A DNA stretch of 64,000 nucleotides from CAVOJV01 sp963696325 (GTDB taxonomy: Bacteria; Pseudomonadota; Gammaproteobacteria; Competibacterales; Competibacteraceae): NCBI GenBank assembly GCA_963696325.1, contig CAVOJV010000044.1:1-64000 (forward strand). Direction: 5' to 3'. Under the pieces are notes generated by a model that saw only the letters and a list, made by a program, of their open reading frames with translations, did not search any database and was not told the DNA's origin. Below, piece after piece: positions 33,451 through 43,103 of the stretch (within the stretch, counting starts at the first letter, position 1; each line of letters begins with the position of its first letter). A program made the position numbers and the translations under genes.

Positions 33451-34746
33451 CTACTGAACCACTGACACCATGTAGCCAACTGCGGAGACGATATCCTTAT
33501 CGGCTACATCCATCGTCAGCATACCCTTGTAGCGGTGCAGGGAATAGTTAGCCAGGGAGTTAAAGCCCTGGGCAAGGCGGGGAGCCCAGGCAACCTTATC
33601 ATCCAGTTTCGGTGCACCGTTTACACCGGTTCGATGACAGATGATGCAGGCCGTGTTGTAGAGTTGTCTGCCACGCGCCAAATCGATGCCAACCGGCAGG
33701 GAAAGGGCAGCTGCACCCTGTTGCTGGTCGAGATACGGCGCAGTCTCTTGCATGGTCGGCGCGGCATGTCCTGGAGTCGCGGGAGCGGGGGTTTCCTTGG
33801 CCGGCGGCGCCGCATGTTCCGGGACCGCAGGAGCGGGAGTTGGCGCGATTTCTTTGGCCGGCGGCGCCGCGTGTTCGGGGGTCGGCGCTGGCTTGATTTC
33901 CTTGGCTGGGGCTGGAACTGGGATGGGTTGACTAGCAGCCGCCTTGGCGGCAGCAGTCGCTTCCTTGGCGGCAGCCAAGGCTTCTCGAGCGGCGGCCATC
34001 GCCTCACGGGCAGCGCCGGCGGCCTCCTGAGCGGCTTTCGCGGCTTGCTGAACAGCCAGCAGGGCATCGCGTTGCAGGGGCTCCTGGGCGGCGGGAGTGC
34101 TTTCCGGCTTAACGGGCGCTGGCGCCGCGGCAACCGAAGCAGGAGCAGCGGCGCCAGGAGCGGGTACCGAAGGAGCGGCGGCCGCTGGAACGGGCGCAGC
34201 GGGTTGGGCGGCAGCCACCGCGGTTCCAGTTGTTTCGACCTTGATGGAACTCTTCTGCAGCATATAAGTAATGGAGTTCTTGATATCCTGCTCGGTCAGG
34301 GCAGGATTGCCACCCTTGGCCGGCATGGAGCGGATGCCATTGACAGCGTGGTTGACCAGAGTATCCAGGCCCTGCGCAAAGCGGGGTTCCCAGTCTTCCT
34401 TGCTACCCAGTTTCGGGGCACCCAGCACGCCTGCGGTATGGCAGGCAGCGCACGCCGCGTTAAAGGTATCCTCTCCCGGTTGTTTTGCCGACGCTGTTTG
34501 CGTTGCCACGGGTGCGGAGGTAGCAGCCGCCTTGGTGGCTTGTGGCGCGGAAGCGCCGGCTACCGCCACTTTGGCGACCGGTTTGATACGCTCTTCGGCG
34601 GTCGCCTGCTTCCGCACGCCGTCATCGGGAGCCACGGAAACCAGAGAAACCATACGCGCTGCCAGGAATATGGCAACGGTTATTATCAACAACACCGACA
34701 GTACGGTGGTAAACGTGATCAAGAAAGACTTGTCTTGCTGGTTCAC
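33451..34746 (-). CDS. Di-heme cytochrome c5-type protein with Ala/Pro-rich linker
   Basis: This membrane-anchored c-type cytochrome has 431 residues. One N-terminal helix (residues 8-30) anchors it and the rest is periplasmic. Two cytochrome c5 domains are seen. The first has CAACH at 99-103 with LGAPKLGSKEDWEPRFAQGL and MPAKGG. The second has CIICH at 367-371 with NGAPKLDDKVAWAPRLAQGF. Between them lies a long Ala/Pro/Lys/Glu linker (about residues 175-345) with helix-like AKEATAAAKAAA repeats and PEHAAPPAKE repeats. The two domains look like a duplication of one c5 unit. A role in electron transfer across the periplasm is expected. Confidence 0.9.
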   Translation of the reverse strand: MNQQDKSFLITFTTVLSVLLIITVAIFLAARMVSLVSVAPDDGVRKQATAEERIKPVAKVAVAGASAPQATKAAATSAPVATQTASAKQPGEDTFNAACAACHTAGVLGAPKLGSKEDWEPRFAQGLDTLVNHAVNGIRSMPAKGGNPALTEQDIKNSITYMLQKSSIKVETTGTAVAAAQPAAPVPAAAAPSVPAPGAAAPASVAAAPAPVKPESTPAAQEPLQRDALLAVQQAAKAAQEAAGAAREAMAAAREALAAAKEATAAAKAAASQPIPVPAPAKEIKPAPTPEHAAPPAKEIAPTPAPAVPEHAAPPAKETPAPATPGHAAPTMQETAPYLDQQQGAAALSLPVGIDLARGRQLYNTACIICHRTGVNGAPKLDDKVAWAPRLAQGFNSLANYSLHRYKGMLTMDVADKDIVSAVGYMVSVVQ

Positions 34747-35039
34747 ACTTTCACCTCTTCAAAATGATTTGCGCCATCCGGAGAGCCTCCGCACGCATTA
34801 CTAAAATTCTGAATTCAAAGTAACCCACTATCCGAGCCAACAGGTAAGACTCGAGATAGGATTCCGCCGGGGTATCGGTGATCGAAGGGCAAGTGAATTA
34901 TTATGGATTCTATAAATGTTTAAAGACACTGCATTATAGCGGTATCAGGGTTTCCCTGGAAACTGGTATGCATCGGAAAAGAGCACCCCGAGCATAGACG
35001 GCAACGTGTAACGGAGGTATCCTTGCGGTTGCGAGCGAA

Positions 35040-35115
<76 letters not shown>

Positions 35116-35276
35116 GCGCATACAATAACTTAGTGCAAGATTATCCGACGCCTTCCGCCGCGGGCCTCCGATCGGTTCGGGTGAGATCGGAAGTAAATTA
35201 ACTCGGTGCGCACGATGGCCATTCAAATTAAAAGTGAAACCTGTCTTACGAAGGATGCCCAGTTGGCGAGCAAGGC

Positions 35277-35510
35277 ATGACTACCCGCCGCTGTGAAACC
35301 TGCGATTACTGGCAGCAGCTAACTGCTGAGCAGGAAGATTTGGCGGATTATGGTCGTTGCCATCGTCACTCGCCCATGGTTACTGGCAGCCTGAGCCGGG
35401 CCCGCTGGCCTGAGACTGGGCGCAATGACTGGTGCGGGAGAGTGGGCGCCAAGCCGCGAGGACGCGCTAGTCGCCAAGGGCGAGTAATGGCACCGTTACC
35501 AGGCATATAA
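35277..35510 (+). CDS. Small Cys-rich protein, probable metal-binding
   Basis: This 77-residue protein has spaced cysteines: RCETCDYWQQL, then YGRCHRHSPM, then NDWCGRVG. The pattern CxxC...CxxH...WC is common in short uncharacterised bacterial proteins and suggests one zinc or iron site. Tail residues are basic and Gly/Arg-rich. There is no signal peptide. Function unknown. Confidence 0.7.
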   Translation: MTTRRCETCDYWQQLTAEQEDLADYGRCHRHSPMVTGSLSRARWPETGRNDWCGRVGAKPRGRASRQGRVMAPLPGI

Positions 35511-35578
35511 AGGCGGTTCATCGCGGAATACCTGGAGCGGTGCGGTGCCAACCAGCGCGGGGGCGTCAAACAATGAGG

Positions 35579-37051
35579 TTACTGCGCAGGGTTGTCGGTC
35601 GCCGGCAATAGCGTCTCGCGCTGAGGGTGCGCATAGAAAAAACGAATCATTTCCTGCGCGGCGTTGGGCCCCTGGGAATCGGTAAACGAGCCATTGGGGC
35701 TCCCACCCGACCACGCGTGACCGGCTCCATGGACCAACCACTGCTCCAAAATAATCTGCCCGCTCGCGTCCTGGTAGAGGGTACGGGTGTAGGCATGGCC
35801 ATCAGGCACCTGACCCCGCTGCATCGTTACCTGCAGGTTCGTCTTTGCCGCAGTGAGTGGCTCCCCGCCCGCGTGGATGGCTGCCCATTGCGCGATAACC
35901 TGGTCACCGTTACGCGGGTGCACCATGGCATCTCGATCTCCGTGGAACACGATGGTTGGGACAACCCGCGGGCATAAGGCCGCTCCTTCGATGCCGTGGC
36001 CCGGCTGGTGGGCGGGGGTTGCCCCACCCTGTTGCATTGCGGTGAGCGCGGAGGGGAGGTCGTGGGCGAGCGCGTAGGCAAGTCCGGAATGGATGCCGAT
36101 GGCCGCATAAAGATCGGGGTAAGTCATCCCCATGATGACAGCCATCGCCCCGCCGGCTGATAGTCCAGCCAGGTAGACCCGCCGCGCGTCGAGGTGATAG
36201 GTCCTGACGAGCTGGCTCGTGATGCCGGCAATCAGAGACGGTTCTCCCTGGCCACGGTGCTGGTCAGCCGTCTGGAACCAATTCCAGCACTTCGACCCAT
36301 TGGCGGCGCGCGCCTGAGCGGGATAAACCACGAAGCACTGGTGTGCTTCGGCGAACTCATTCATGCGGGTTCCGGCGGCGAAATCCTCGGGGGTCTGCGT
36401 ACAGCCATGGAGCATGACGACCAGGGGCAACGCTTGCCCGCGGTAGCCACTGGGGATATACAGTTTGTAGGCACGAGTGCCAGCCTGGTTAGTGTAGGAT
36501 TCCCTGAGAAACCGCCCTCCCTCCGGCACCAGGCCGCGTGTTCGGTCGGGGATGGGCCTGGCCCGGGACGCTGGCCCGTCGTATCCTCGCCCATGCGGGC
36601 GCAGTATGGCACGCAAACGTGTGAGTGGTCTGGACACACATGATTGAGCTTCAGCTCGTTCGCTCGCGCGGAGAGGCTGGCCGATCGTGGGGTCCTCGGC
36701 GGGCCCCGCTGCCCGTGGGGACGGTTGGGTCTCGGTCAGTGCAGTAGCTGCGTGCTTACGCTCATGAGGTGCATCCGTACCGCCGGGTGGCGGGAGTGCC
36801 GCCGTTGTGGCGGTGCAGGGGTAGCGATCCGGCCCCGGCACGGACACCTCAGAAGGGACTGAGGCGGCATCGATGACGTGGAAGGTGCCCTCGATAGGGG
36901 CATCCGTGCTTCGACCGGTGGTGCCAGCCGCAGTATCCGGCGTCAGCATGCCCTGCAGCGTGCGTTGAATGGTGGCAGTCGCCTCGAGGAGTAGACCCGC
37001 ACGGGTCAAGCGGGTGGCTTCGAGCATCCCAGCGCGCATTCTTTCGTTCAT
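35579..37051 (-). CDS. PHB depolymerase-family esterase
   Basis: This alpha/beta hydrolase of the poly(3-hydroxybutyrate) depolymerase/LpqC family has about 490 residues. The oxyanion segment is LPLVVMLHGCTQTPEDFAAG. The nucleophile Ser is in VYLAGLSAGGAMAVIMG, the Asp in IVFHGDRDAMVHPRN and the His in VHGAGHAWSGGSPNG. The N-terminus (MNERMRAGMLEATRLTRAGL) is a helical region seen in cytoplasmic members and is not a signal peptide. The start at 37051 is chosen because AAGGAG lies nine bases upstream. Together with the phasin this suggests storage-polymer turnover, though a generic esterase role is possible. Confidence 0.85.
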   Translation of the reverse strand: MNERMRAGMLEATRLTRAGLLLEATATIQRTLQGMLTPDTAAGTTGRSTDAPIEGTFHVIDAASVPSEVSVPGPDRYPCTATTAALPPPGGTDAPHERKHAATALTETQPSPRAAGPAEDPTIGQPLRASERAEAQSCVSRPLTRLRAILRPHGRGYDGPASRARPIPDRTRGLVPEGGRFLRESYTNQAGTRAYKLYIPSGYRGQALPLVVMLHGCTQTPEDFAAGTRMNEFAEAHQCFVVYPAQARAANGSKCWNWFQTADQHRGQGEPSLIAGITSQLVRTYHLDARRVYLAGLSAGGAMAVIMGMTYPDLYAAIGIHSGLAYALAHDLPSALTAMQQGGATPAHQPGHGIEGAALCPRVVPTIVFHGDRDAMVHPRNGDQVIAQWAAIHAGGEPLTAAKTNLQVTMQRGQVPDGHAYTRTLYQDASGQIILEQWLVHGAGHAWSGGSPNGSFTDSQGPNAAQEMIRFFYAHPQRETLLPATDNPAQ

Positions 37052-37222
37052 ACCCATGGTCTCCTTGCTGTTGGAACACCGCCCCTTCATGCTGGGCAGG
37101 CTTTAGGATCTGATCCCCATTGTGCGGGGGATATCGTCAGCAAACCCGGCGTCGCCAGGTACCACGATCGCATTCGGCGTGCGCTAGCGGCGTCCGTGTC
37201 CGTGTGGTGGCGGCAATGCTGG

Positions 37223-37636
37223 TTAGTGGATTCGATCGGCTAAAACGGCTTTGACCGCCGCAGTGGCATGCAAGGCGCCCAGCACGATGACGGAGTCGAT
37301 GGTGGCCCGAGCCAGTTCAGGGGACACATCCTCGGCAATGCTGGCCAGGCCCAGCACATGGATCTGGAGCTTCTGTCCAGCCGCCTGCACTGCCTCAAGG
37401 TCGTCGCGGGTGTAGTGCTGCAGGCCGAGGGCCAAGGTCTTGCGGGCCACCGTTTGCTTGACCACCTCAGCATGCGTGGTGAGTTGATTGCGAATCGCGG
37501 TCCGGATGAAGTCAGTGCGGTTGGAATAAAACCCTTCCTGCACCAACAAATCGATCATCCCCAGGTCGATCATCCCCAGGTTGATCGTAATCTTTTCGGT
37601 TTCGCCCGCTTTCGACCGCAGATAATGTACACTCAT
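37223..37636 (-). CDS. CopG/ribbon-helix-helix-type regulator with a small internal duplication
   Basis: This 137-residue protein has an N-terminal RHH fold (EKITINLG ... LVQEGFYSNRTDFIRTAIRN) and a C-terminal helical domain (VLGLASIAEDVSPELARATI). A 15-bp direct repeat (GATCATCCCCAGGTC twice, near 37554-37583) duplicates the residues LGMID in the first strand. Homologues have this stretch once, so the fold may be altered. The start at 37636 has AAGGGG six bases upstream. Confidence 0.8.
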   Translation of the reverse strand: MSVHYLRSKAGETEKITINLGMIDLGMIDLLVQEGFYSNRTDFIRTAIRNQLTTHAEVVKQTVARKTLALGLQHYTRDDLEAVQAAGQKLQIHVLGLASIAEDVSPELARATIDSVIVLGALHATAAVKAVLADRIH

Positions 37637-37839
37637 CACCATCCCCTTGCCATCTATATGGATGGTATTATAGCAGACGGTGCTACACTATCAAGAAAGG
37701 GTAGACTCGCGGATTGGAGGATACGGACGGCAATTCCATTAGAATGCGGGTGCCGACGGGATACGTTGCGCTGTACTGACGGTGAGCATTAGAGTAGCGC
37801 CAAACCGGCGGGCCCTCCACCCGGAACGGTATAAGGGAG

Positions 37840-38481
37840 TTAGGCGTAACTTTCCGGCAGCCAGCCACCCATGTCCTTCCAGCGGTTGACGACGTCGCAG
37901 AACAATTCTGCGGTACGTTGCACATCGTAGACGGCGGAATGCGCCTCGCGGGTGTCCCAGGGAATGCCCGCCGCATTGACGGCCCTGGCCAGCACTGTTT
38001 GGCCATAAGCCAGACCGGCAAGGGTGACCGTATCAAAACTGCTGAACGGATGGAAAGGATTGTGTTTGATATCGTTGCGGACCACCGCCGCATTCAAAAA
38101 ACCCAGATCGAAGAAGGCATTGTGCCCAACCAATATGGCACGGGTGCAGCCCGACCCCTTCACCTCCCGGCGTACTTCTTTGAAAATGATATTGATGGCC
38201 GCGCTTTCGGGTAGGGCGCAGCGGAACGGGTGATAGGGATCGATGCCGTTCACGGCCATGGAAGCAGGCTCCAGGTTGGAACCGGCAAAGGGTTCGACAT
38301 GCCGGGCCACAGTCTGGGAGGGGTGCAGATTACCCTCGTTATCCATACGCAGGATCACAACGGCGATTTCCAGCAAGGCATCGGTCTTGGGGTTGATGCC
38401 CCCAGTTTCAACATCCACGACTACGGGAAGAAAACCTCGGAAACGTTTGGCGATAAGTGATTTGAGTGTGGTTTCGTTCAT
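37840..38481 (-). CDS. rnt: Ribonuclease T
   Basis: This DEDD 3'-5' exonuclease trims tRNA and rRNA 3' ends. It has Asp and Glu in VVVDVETGGINPKTDALLEI, Asp in VGHNAFFDLGFLNAAV, and the late His/Asp in EAHSAVYDVQRTAELF. Length (213) and order are as in gammaproteobacterial RNase T. The gene is transcribed divergently from the ParA-type gene. Confidence 0.95.
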   Translation of the reverse strand: MNETTLKSLIAKRFRGFLPVVVDVETGGINPKTDALLEIAVVILRMDNEGNLHPSQTVARHVEPFAGSNLEPASMAVNGIDPYHPFRCALPESAAINIIFKEVRREVKGSGCTRAILVGHNAFFDLGFLNAAVVRNDIKHNPFHPFSSFDTVTLAGLAYGQTVLARAVNAAGIPWDTREAHSAVYDVQRTAELFCDVVNRWKDMGGWLPESYA

Positions 38482-38517
38482 AATCAGGGAGCATACCGGA
38501 TGTGAAAGGTAAATGGC

Positions 38518-39147
38518 ATGAAAACGATATTAATTGCTAACCCCAAGGGCGGCTGCGGCAAAACCACGCTGGCCATCAATCTGGCCGGCTATTTTGCCCG
38601 CCAAGGCCAGCGGGTGATACTCTCGGACCTGGATCGCCAGCGCTCGGCATCCCACTGGCTGGCCCGGCGGCCGGCGCGGTTGCCTACCATACATCCTTGG
38701 GATGGTCGCCACGAACAGGAACTCGATTTCGGTTTTAAACCTGAAGTCGTCATTCTGGATGCCCCCGCTGGCATGCACGGCGACCGCCTCAAGATTGCCG
38801 TCAAACATGTAGATCAGGCGCTCATTCCCGTGCAGCCATCCCCCTTCGACACTGAATCGACCGGAGATTTCATCACCCTTTTGGGGGAGCTGAAAAAGGT
38901 CCGCAAGGGCAAATGCCCGCTGGCTTTGATCGGCAGCCGCGTTCACAGTCGCACTCTGGCGCTTGAACAGTTGCAGGATTTCTTCAGAACACTGGACTTG
39001 CCGGTAGCGGGGTTAATCCGCGACGCGCAGATTTACGTGCAGATGGCACTGGACGGCACGACTCTGTTTGACCTACCGCGTTGGCGGGTGGCGAAGGATC
39101 TGGAGCAGTGGCAGGGCATTTTGCAGTGGCTGGAACAGGCCGAGTGA
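38518..39147 (+). CDS. ParA/MinD-family ATPase
   Basis: This 209-residue ATPase has the deviant Walker A KGGCGKTTLAINLAGYFARQ near residues 10-17 and Walker B DLDRQRSASHWLARRP, with PEVVILDAPAGMHGDRLK. It is a small stand-alone ParA of the kind used to position cellular cargo or plasmids. No parB-like partner or parS site is adjacent. The cargo is unknown. yheS starts 50 bases downstream. Confidence 0.9.
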   Translation: MKTILIANPKGGCGKTTLAINLAGYFARQGQRVILSDLDRQRSASHWLARRPARLPTIHPWDGRHEQELDFGFKPEVVILDAPAGMHGDRLKIAVKHVDQALIPVQPSPFDTESTGDFITLLGELKKVRKGKCPLALIGSRVHSRTLALEQLQDFFRTLDLPVAGLIRDAQIYVQMALDGTTLFDLPRWRVAKDLEQWQGILQWLEQAE

Positions 39148-39196
39148 ATACCGGCGGGGCTGCCCGTCACTCGCCCAAACTGCTACACTCCGTCCC

Positions 39197-41107
39197 ATGT
39201 TGATACTGCGTGGACTCTGCCTGCAACGGGGTGGCAAGCCCCTCTTCGAAGACCTGTCCCTGACCATCTATCCCGGTCAGCGAGTGGGTGTCATCGGCGC
39301 CAACGGGTCCGGCAAGTCCACGCTCTTCGCTCTGCTGAAGGGGGAACTCCACCAGGACAGCGGCGATTTGGAACTACCGCCGCGGTTGACCATCGCGCAT
39401 GTGGCTCAGGAGACGCCGGCGCTGACGATTCCCGCTATCGAATATGTCCTGGACGGCGATACTGAACTGCGGGCTGTCGAAGCTGCTCTCCTGGCAGCCG
39501 AGGCCGCTCATGATGGTACTCGACTGGCGGAACTGCATGGCCACTTCGAAGCCATCGATGGGTATGCGGCACGGTCCCGGGCCGGGCGGCTGCTGGCGGG
39601 CCTTGGGTTCAGTGCCGATCAGTTGCAACGCCCCGTGGCCGAATTTTCCGGTGGCTGGCGGGTGCGCCTGAATTTGGCCTGCGCGCTGATGTGCCGCTCG
39701 GATCTGCTGTTGTTGGACGAGCCGACCAATCACCTGGACCTGGACGCGGTGTTATGGCTGGAGCAATGGTTGCGCGGCTATCCTGGCACACTGCTGCTGA
39801 TCTCTCATGACCGGGATTTCCTGGACAACGTCGTGGATTACATCGCTCATCTGGAGCGCCGCCAGATTCGCCTCTACAGTGGCGACTACACCGCCTTCGA
39901 AGCTCAGCGCGCCGCCCGGTTGGCCCTGCAACAGGCCGCCTATGAGAAACAGCAGCGGGAAATCGCCCATTTGCAGGGATTCGTCGATCGCTTTCGGGCC
40001 AAGGCCACCAAGGCCCGGCAGGCGCAAAGCCGGATCAAGGCGCTGGAGCGCATGGAGCGGATCGCCGCCGCGCATGTCGACTCGCCTTTTTATTTCAGTT
40101 TCGCCGAACCGGAAAAACTGCCCGATCCCCTGCTGGTGCTAGACAAGGGGATGGTGGGTTATGCCGAGCGGATCGTGCTGGAAGGCATCAGTCTGGTCAT
40201 CAGTCCCGGTACCCGACTGGGGTTGCTGGGACCTAACGGCGCTGGCAAATCCACGCTCATCAAGCTGTTGGCCGGCCGGGTGCCTCTCCTGGGTGGCCGC
40301 CTGACCACTGGCCAGGGATTGGCGATCGGCTATTTCGCCCAGCATCAGTTGGAGCAATTGCGCCCCGAGTGGAGCCCTCTGCAACACCTGCAGGCGCTGG
40401 ATGCCCGTACTACCGACCAGGACCTGCGCAATTTCCTGGGGGGCTTTGGTTTCACGGGTGATCAGGCGGTGATCCCGGTGGCGCCGTTCTCCGGCGGCGA
40501 AAAGGCCCGCCTGGCCTTGGCCCTGCTGGTCCGGCAGCGCCCCAACCTGCTCTTGCTGGATGAGCCCACCAATCACCTGGATCTGGAGATGCGCTACGCG
40601 TTGACCCTGGCCCTGCAGGATTATCAGGGCGCCCTCATCGTGGTCTCCCATGACCGGCATCTGCTGCGCACCACCACCGATGCCTTTATGCTGGTGGCCG
40701 ACAGCCGGGTGCGGCCCTTTGACGGTGATCTGGACGTGTACCGGGAATGGTTGAATGAACGCCAGCGCACCGCCAAGGATGCTGCCGCGACCGATAATGC
40801 TGGCAATAGCGCCGCTGGTCGTCGGGAACAGAAACGTCTGGCGGCGGAACAGCGCAACCAACTTGCCGGCAAACGGCGTCCCCTGGAACAGCAGGTGAAG
40901 GCGCTGGAACAGCGCATGGAGCGGCTTGCCGCCGTCAAGGCCGACATTGTAAACGCTTTGGCCGAGCCCGCCATGTATGAGGATGCCAACAAAGCCAGGC
41001 TTAAGGGATTGTTGTTGCAGCAGGGCCAGACCGACCGGGAATTGGAACAGTTAGAGGAAGCCTGGCTGGGCGTGCAGGAGGAACTGGAAACGGTAGCGCG
41101 AGGGTAA
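39197..41107 (+). CDS. yheS: ABC-F ATPase YheS
   Basis: This ribosome-associated ABC-F protein has 636 residues and two ATP-binding domains. Walker A GANGSGKST lies near residue 34 and GPNGAGKST near residue 345. Both signature motifs are present (FSGGWRVRLNLACALM, FSGGEKARLALALLV), each followed by LLLLDEPTNHLDL. The inter-domain linker (RFRAKATKARQAQSRIKALE) and C-terminal coiled coil match YheS in length. The ATG at 39197 is chosen because homologues start there; an earlier in-frame start would run through parA. Confidence 0.95.
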   Translation: MLILRGLCLQRGGKPLFEDLSLTIYPGQRVGVIGANGSGKSTLFALLKGELHQDSGDLELPPRLTIAHVAQETPALTIPAIEYVLDGDTELRAVEAALLAAEAAHDGTRLAELHGHFEAIDGYAARSRAGRLLAGLGFSADQLQRPVAEFSGGWRVRLNLACALMCRSDLLLLDEPTNHLDLDAVLWLEQWLRGYPGTLLLISHDRDFLDNVVDYIAHLERRQIRLYSGDYTAFEAQRAARLALQQAAYEKQQREIAHLQGFVDRFRAKATKARQAQSRIKALERMERIAAAHVDSPFYFSFAEPEKLPDPLLVLDKGMVGYAERIVLEGISLVISPGTRLGLLGPNGAGKSTLIKLLAGRVPLLGGRLTTGQGLAIGYFAQHQLEQLRPEWSPLQHLQALDARTTDQDLRNFLGGFGFTGDQAVIPVAPFSGGEKARLALALLVRQRPNLLLLDEPTNHLDLEMRYALTLALQDYQGALIVVSHDRHLLRTTTDAFMLVADSRVRPFDGDLDVYREWLNERQRTAKDAAATDNAGNSAAGRREQKRLAAEQRNQLAGKRRPLEQQVKALEQRMERLAAVKADIVNALAEPAMYEDANKARLKGLLLQQGQTDRELEQLEEAWLGVQEELETVARG

Positions 41108-41113
41108 ACAATC

Positions 41114-42463
41114 ATGAACTGGAATCGCCTGCTTTCCCGTAGCCGCCTGGGGATGGCCGGGCGGCATAGCGACAGCGAGGCGCGCACCGATTTCCAGCGC
41201 GACTTCGATCGCATCGTATTTTCCTCCGCGTTCCGGCGCCTGCAGGACAAGACCCAGGTCTTTCCGCTCTCCCAGAGTGACTACGTCCGTACCCGGCTGA
41301 CCCATAGCCTGGAGGTGTCCAGCGTGGGCCGTACCCTGGGAACCAAGGTGGGTGACAGCGTGATCCGCCGCCACGGTCTTCGCGGGGTCTATCCGCAGGA
41401 TTTCGGCGCGATCGTGGCGGCGGCCTCTCTAGCCCACGATATCGGCAATCCCCCCTTCGGCCATTCCGGCGAAGATGCCATCCGCCTGTGGTTCGAGACC
41501 GTTGCGACGGGACAGGTGGTTCTGGCCCGCCTGACCCCCGCCCAGCGCCAGGATTTTCTGCGCTTTGAGGGCAACGCCCAGGGCTTTCGCGTCATCGCCC
41601 GCCTGCAAAGCCCGGACAACCGCGGCGGCATGCAGCTCACCTGCGCTACGCTCGGCGCTTTTACCAAATATCCCCGCGCCTCCTGGTTACCGATTCCCGG
41701 GCCGGGGGGGATCGCCTTCAAGAAGTTCGGGTTTTGCCAGGATGATGCGGATTTGTTCGCGGAGGTGGCCGGACAACTTGGGTTACGCTCTGTCGCAGCC
41801 GGCGCCTGGCATCGCCATCCCCTGGCCTATCTGGTGGAGGCGGCGGACGATATCTGTTATCGCATCATCGACATCGAAGATGCCTTTCGCCTCAAACAAT
41901 TGGACTACGACGAAGTGCGCGATCTGCTGCTGCCCCTGGCCGGAGCGGGTGATATGACCCGCCGGCTGGACGGCATCACCCGCTCCAAGGAGAGAATCGA
42001 ATACCTGCGCGCCAAGTCCATCGGCCACATCATCGAACAGGTGCATGAATGCTTCATGACCCATGAAGAGGCCATCCTGAGTGGAGGAGTTGCCGACGAG
42101 TTGTTGGACATTATCCCTGGCGCTCCTGCCATGCGCGCTCTCAAAGCCTGTGGCGAGACCAAGGTCTATGTTTCCCAGCCAGTGGTGGAGGTGGAAGCCG
42201 CTGGCTTCGAGGTGCTGGGCGGCTTGCTCCAGGCTTTCATCACCACGGTGAATGATATCGCCGAATGTGGTCACGCCGCTTCCCCCAAGAGCCGGATGTT
42301 AATCCACCTGATTCCCGAGCAGTTCGTCGGTCTCAATCGCGAGCCTCACCACGAGCTGTACCACCGGGTGCTCGGCATCACCGACTTCGTGGCGGGCATG
42401 ACCGATTCCTACGCGGTGACTCTATTCAAGAAAATCACGGGAATTTCATTGCCGACTGGTTGA
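41114..42463 (+). CDS. dgt: Deoxyguanosinetriphosphate triphosphohydrolase
   Basis: This HD-domain dNTPase hydrolyses dGTP to deoxyguanosine and triphosphate. Its 449 residues start with RTDFQRDFDRIVFSSAFRRL, RLTHSLEVSSVGRTLG and the HD motif AHDIGNPPFGHSGE near residue 108. The second metal segment is DDICYRIIDIEDAF. It lies 6 bases after yheS and is probably in the same operon. Confidence 0.95.
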   Translation: MNWNRLLSRSRLGMAGRHSDSEARTDFQRDFDRIVFSSAFRRLQDKTQVFPLSQSDYVRTRLTHSLEVSSVGRTLGTKVGDSVIRRHGLRGVYPQDFGAIVAAASLAHDIGNPPFGHSGEDAIRLWFETVATGQVVLARLTPAQRQDFLRFEGNAQGFRVIARLQSPDNRGGMQLTCATLGAFTKYPRASWLPIPGPGGIAFKKFGFCQDDADLFAEVAGQLGLRSVAAGAWHRHPLAYLVEAADDICYRIIDIEDAFRLKQLDYDEVRDLLLPLAGAGDMTRRLDGITRSKERIEYLRAKSIGHIIEQVHECFMTHEEAILSGGVADELLDIIPGAPAMRALKACGETKVYVSQPVVEVEAAGFEVLGGLLQAFITTVNDIAECGHAASPKSRMLIHLIPEQFVGLNREPHHELYHRVLGITDFVAGMTDSYAVTLFKKITGISLPTG

Positions 42464-42669
42464 GTGGGCCGCCTCTTCTTGGTGCGGAGAGAAGCAGGTA
42501 GCCCGAGAATGTGCTTCAGCGTACAGACGGTTATTCTTTGACTGAACAAGATGGTAACTGTCGCAGCATCGCGATAAGAACCATTATCTTGATTTCCGCC
42601 ATTTTAATCATCTAATTGGTATGTGCGATAGCGTACAGACACCTCTATTGGGGTACTGTAATTTACGCT

Positions 42670-42800
42670 CTTAAATATACCGCAACACCTTTCCTGTCCC
42701 GAGTCAACGGGGCGGTGCACCTGACCCGGTGCCACCTGCTGCCTTACCAGCGAACCGCCGACCTGTTTGCGGAACTGGCCGGGATCGCGCAGATCGACGA
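42670..42800 (+). pseudogene. IS66 transposase remnant (possible)
   Basis: About 40 codons read RVNGAVHLTRCHLLPYQRTA then DLFAELAGI. This resembles the YLNQYQLLPYERTAELFADL segment of IS66 transposases. No other part of the gene and no ends are visible. The region from 42464 to 42845 holds nothing else recognisable. Confidence 0.4.
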
Positions 42801-42845
42801 GATCTGGGATTTATTAGGCTATTAGATGAATTTGGAACGCTCAAC

Positions 42846-43103
42846 ATGAAATACACGATTTTAACAGTAAGTCTTTTATTACCTCTTTCGGCTATGTCGG
42901 CTGAACAGGTAAGAGGGTCAGATGACGTATCTCGCCAAGAGTATCTTTATAGTGGCATAGCTTTTAAATGTGTAAATCAGGAGGCTTTATCCTGTAAGAA
43001 ATTAGCAGATGCATGTAATGTCAAAAAGTCTGAAATTGCATGTTTACATATGGTAGACATAGTTGAAGAGTACCGTCCTGGTACATTTGCGAGGAAGCAG
43101 TAA
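42846..43103 (+). CDS. Small secreted protein, unknown
   Basis: This is an 85-residue protein with signal peptide MKYTILTVSLLLPLSAMSA. The mature part has four Cys (FKCVNQEALSCKKLADACNV and IACLHM) suited to disulphides. The region is AT-richer than its neighbours, suggesting recent arrival. No family is recognised. Its stop codon overlaps the ATG of a small lipoprotein gene (TAATG), so the two are coupled. Confidence 0.6.
   Translation: MKYTILTVSLLLPLSAMSAEQVRGSDDVSRQEYLYSGIAFKCVNQEALSCKKLADACNVKKSEIACLHMVDIVEEYRPGTFARKQ

Noticed and set aside
33535..34767. 410-codon forward open frame opposite the cytochrome gene
   Set aside because: It is the Gly/Arg/Ser-rich shadow of the Ala/Pro-rich cytochrome linker; the reverse strand has two CxxCH motifs and a membrane anchor.
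38518..39147. ParA gene as evidence of a plasmid partition locus or origin
   Set aside because: No parB, parS-like repeats or replication gene are adjacent, and the flanks are chromosomal housekeeping genes.
40139..40861. Long reverse-strand frame under yheS
   Set aside because: It is a codon-bias shadow of a strongly supported forward gene with both ABC motifs.
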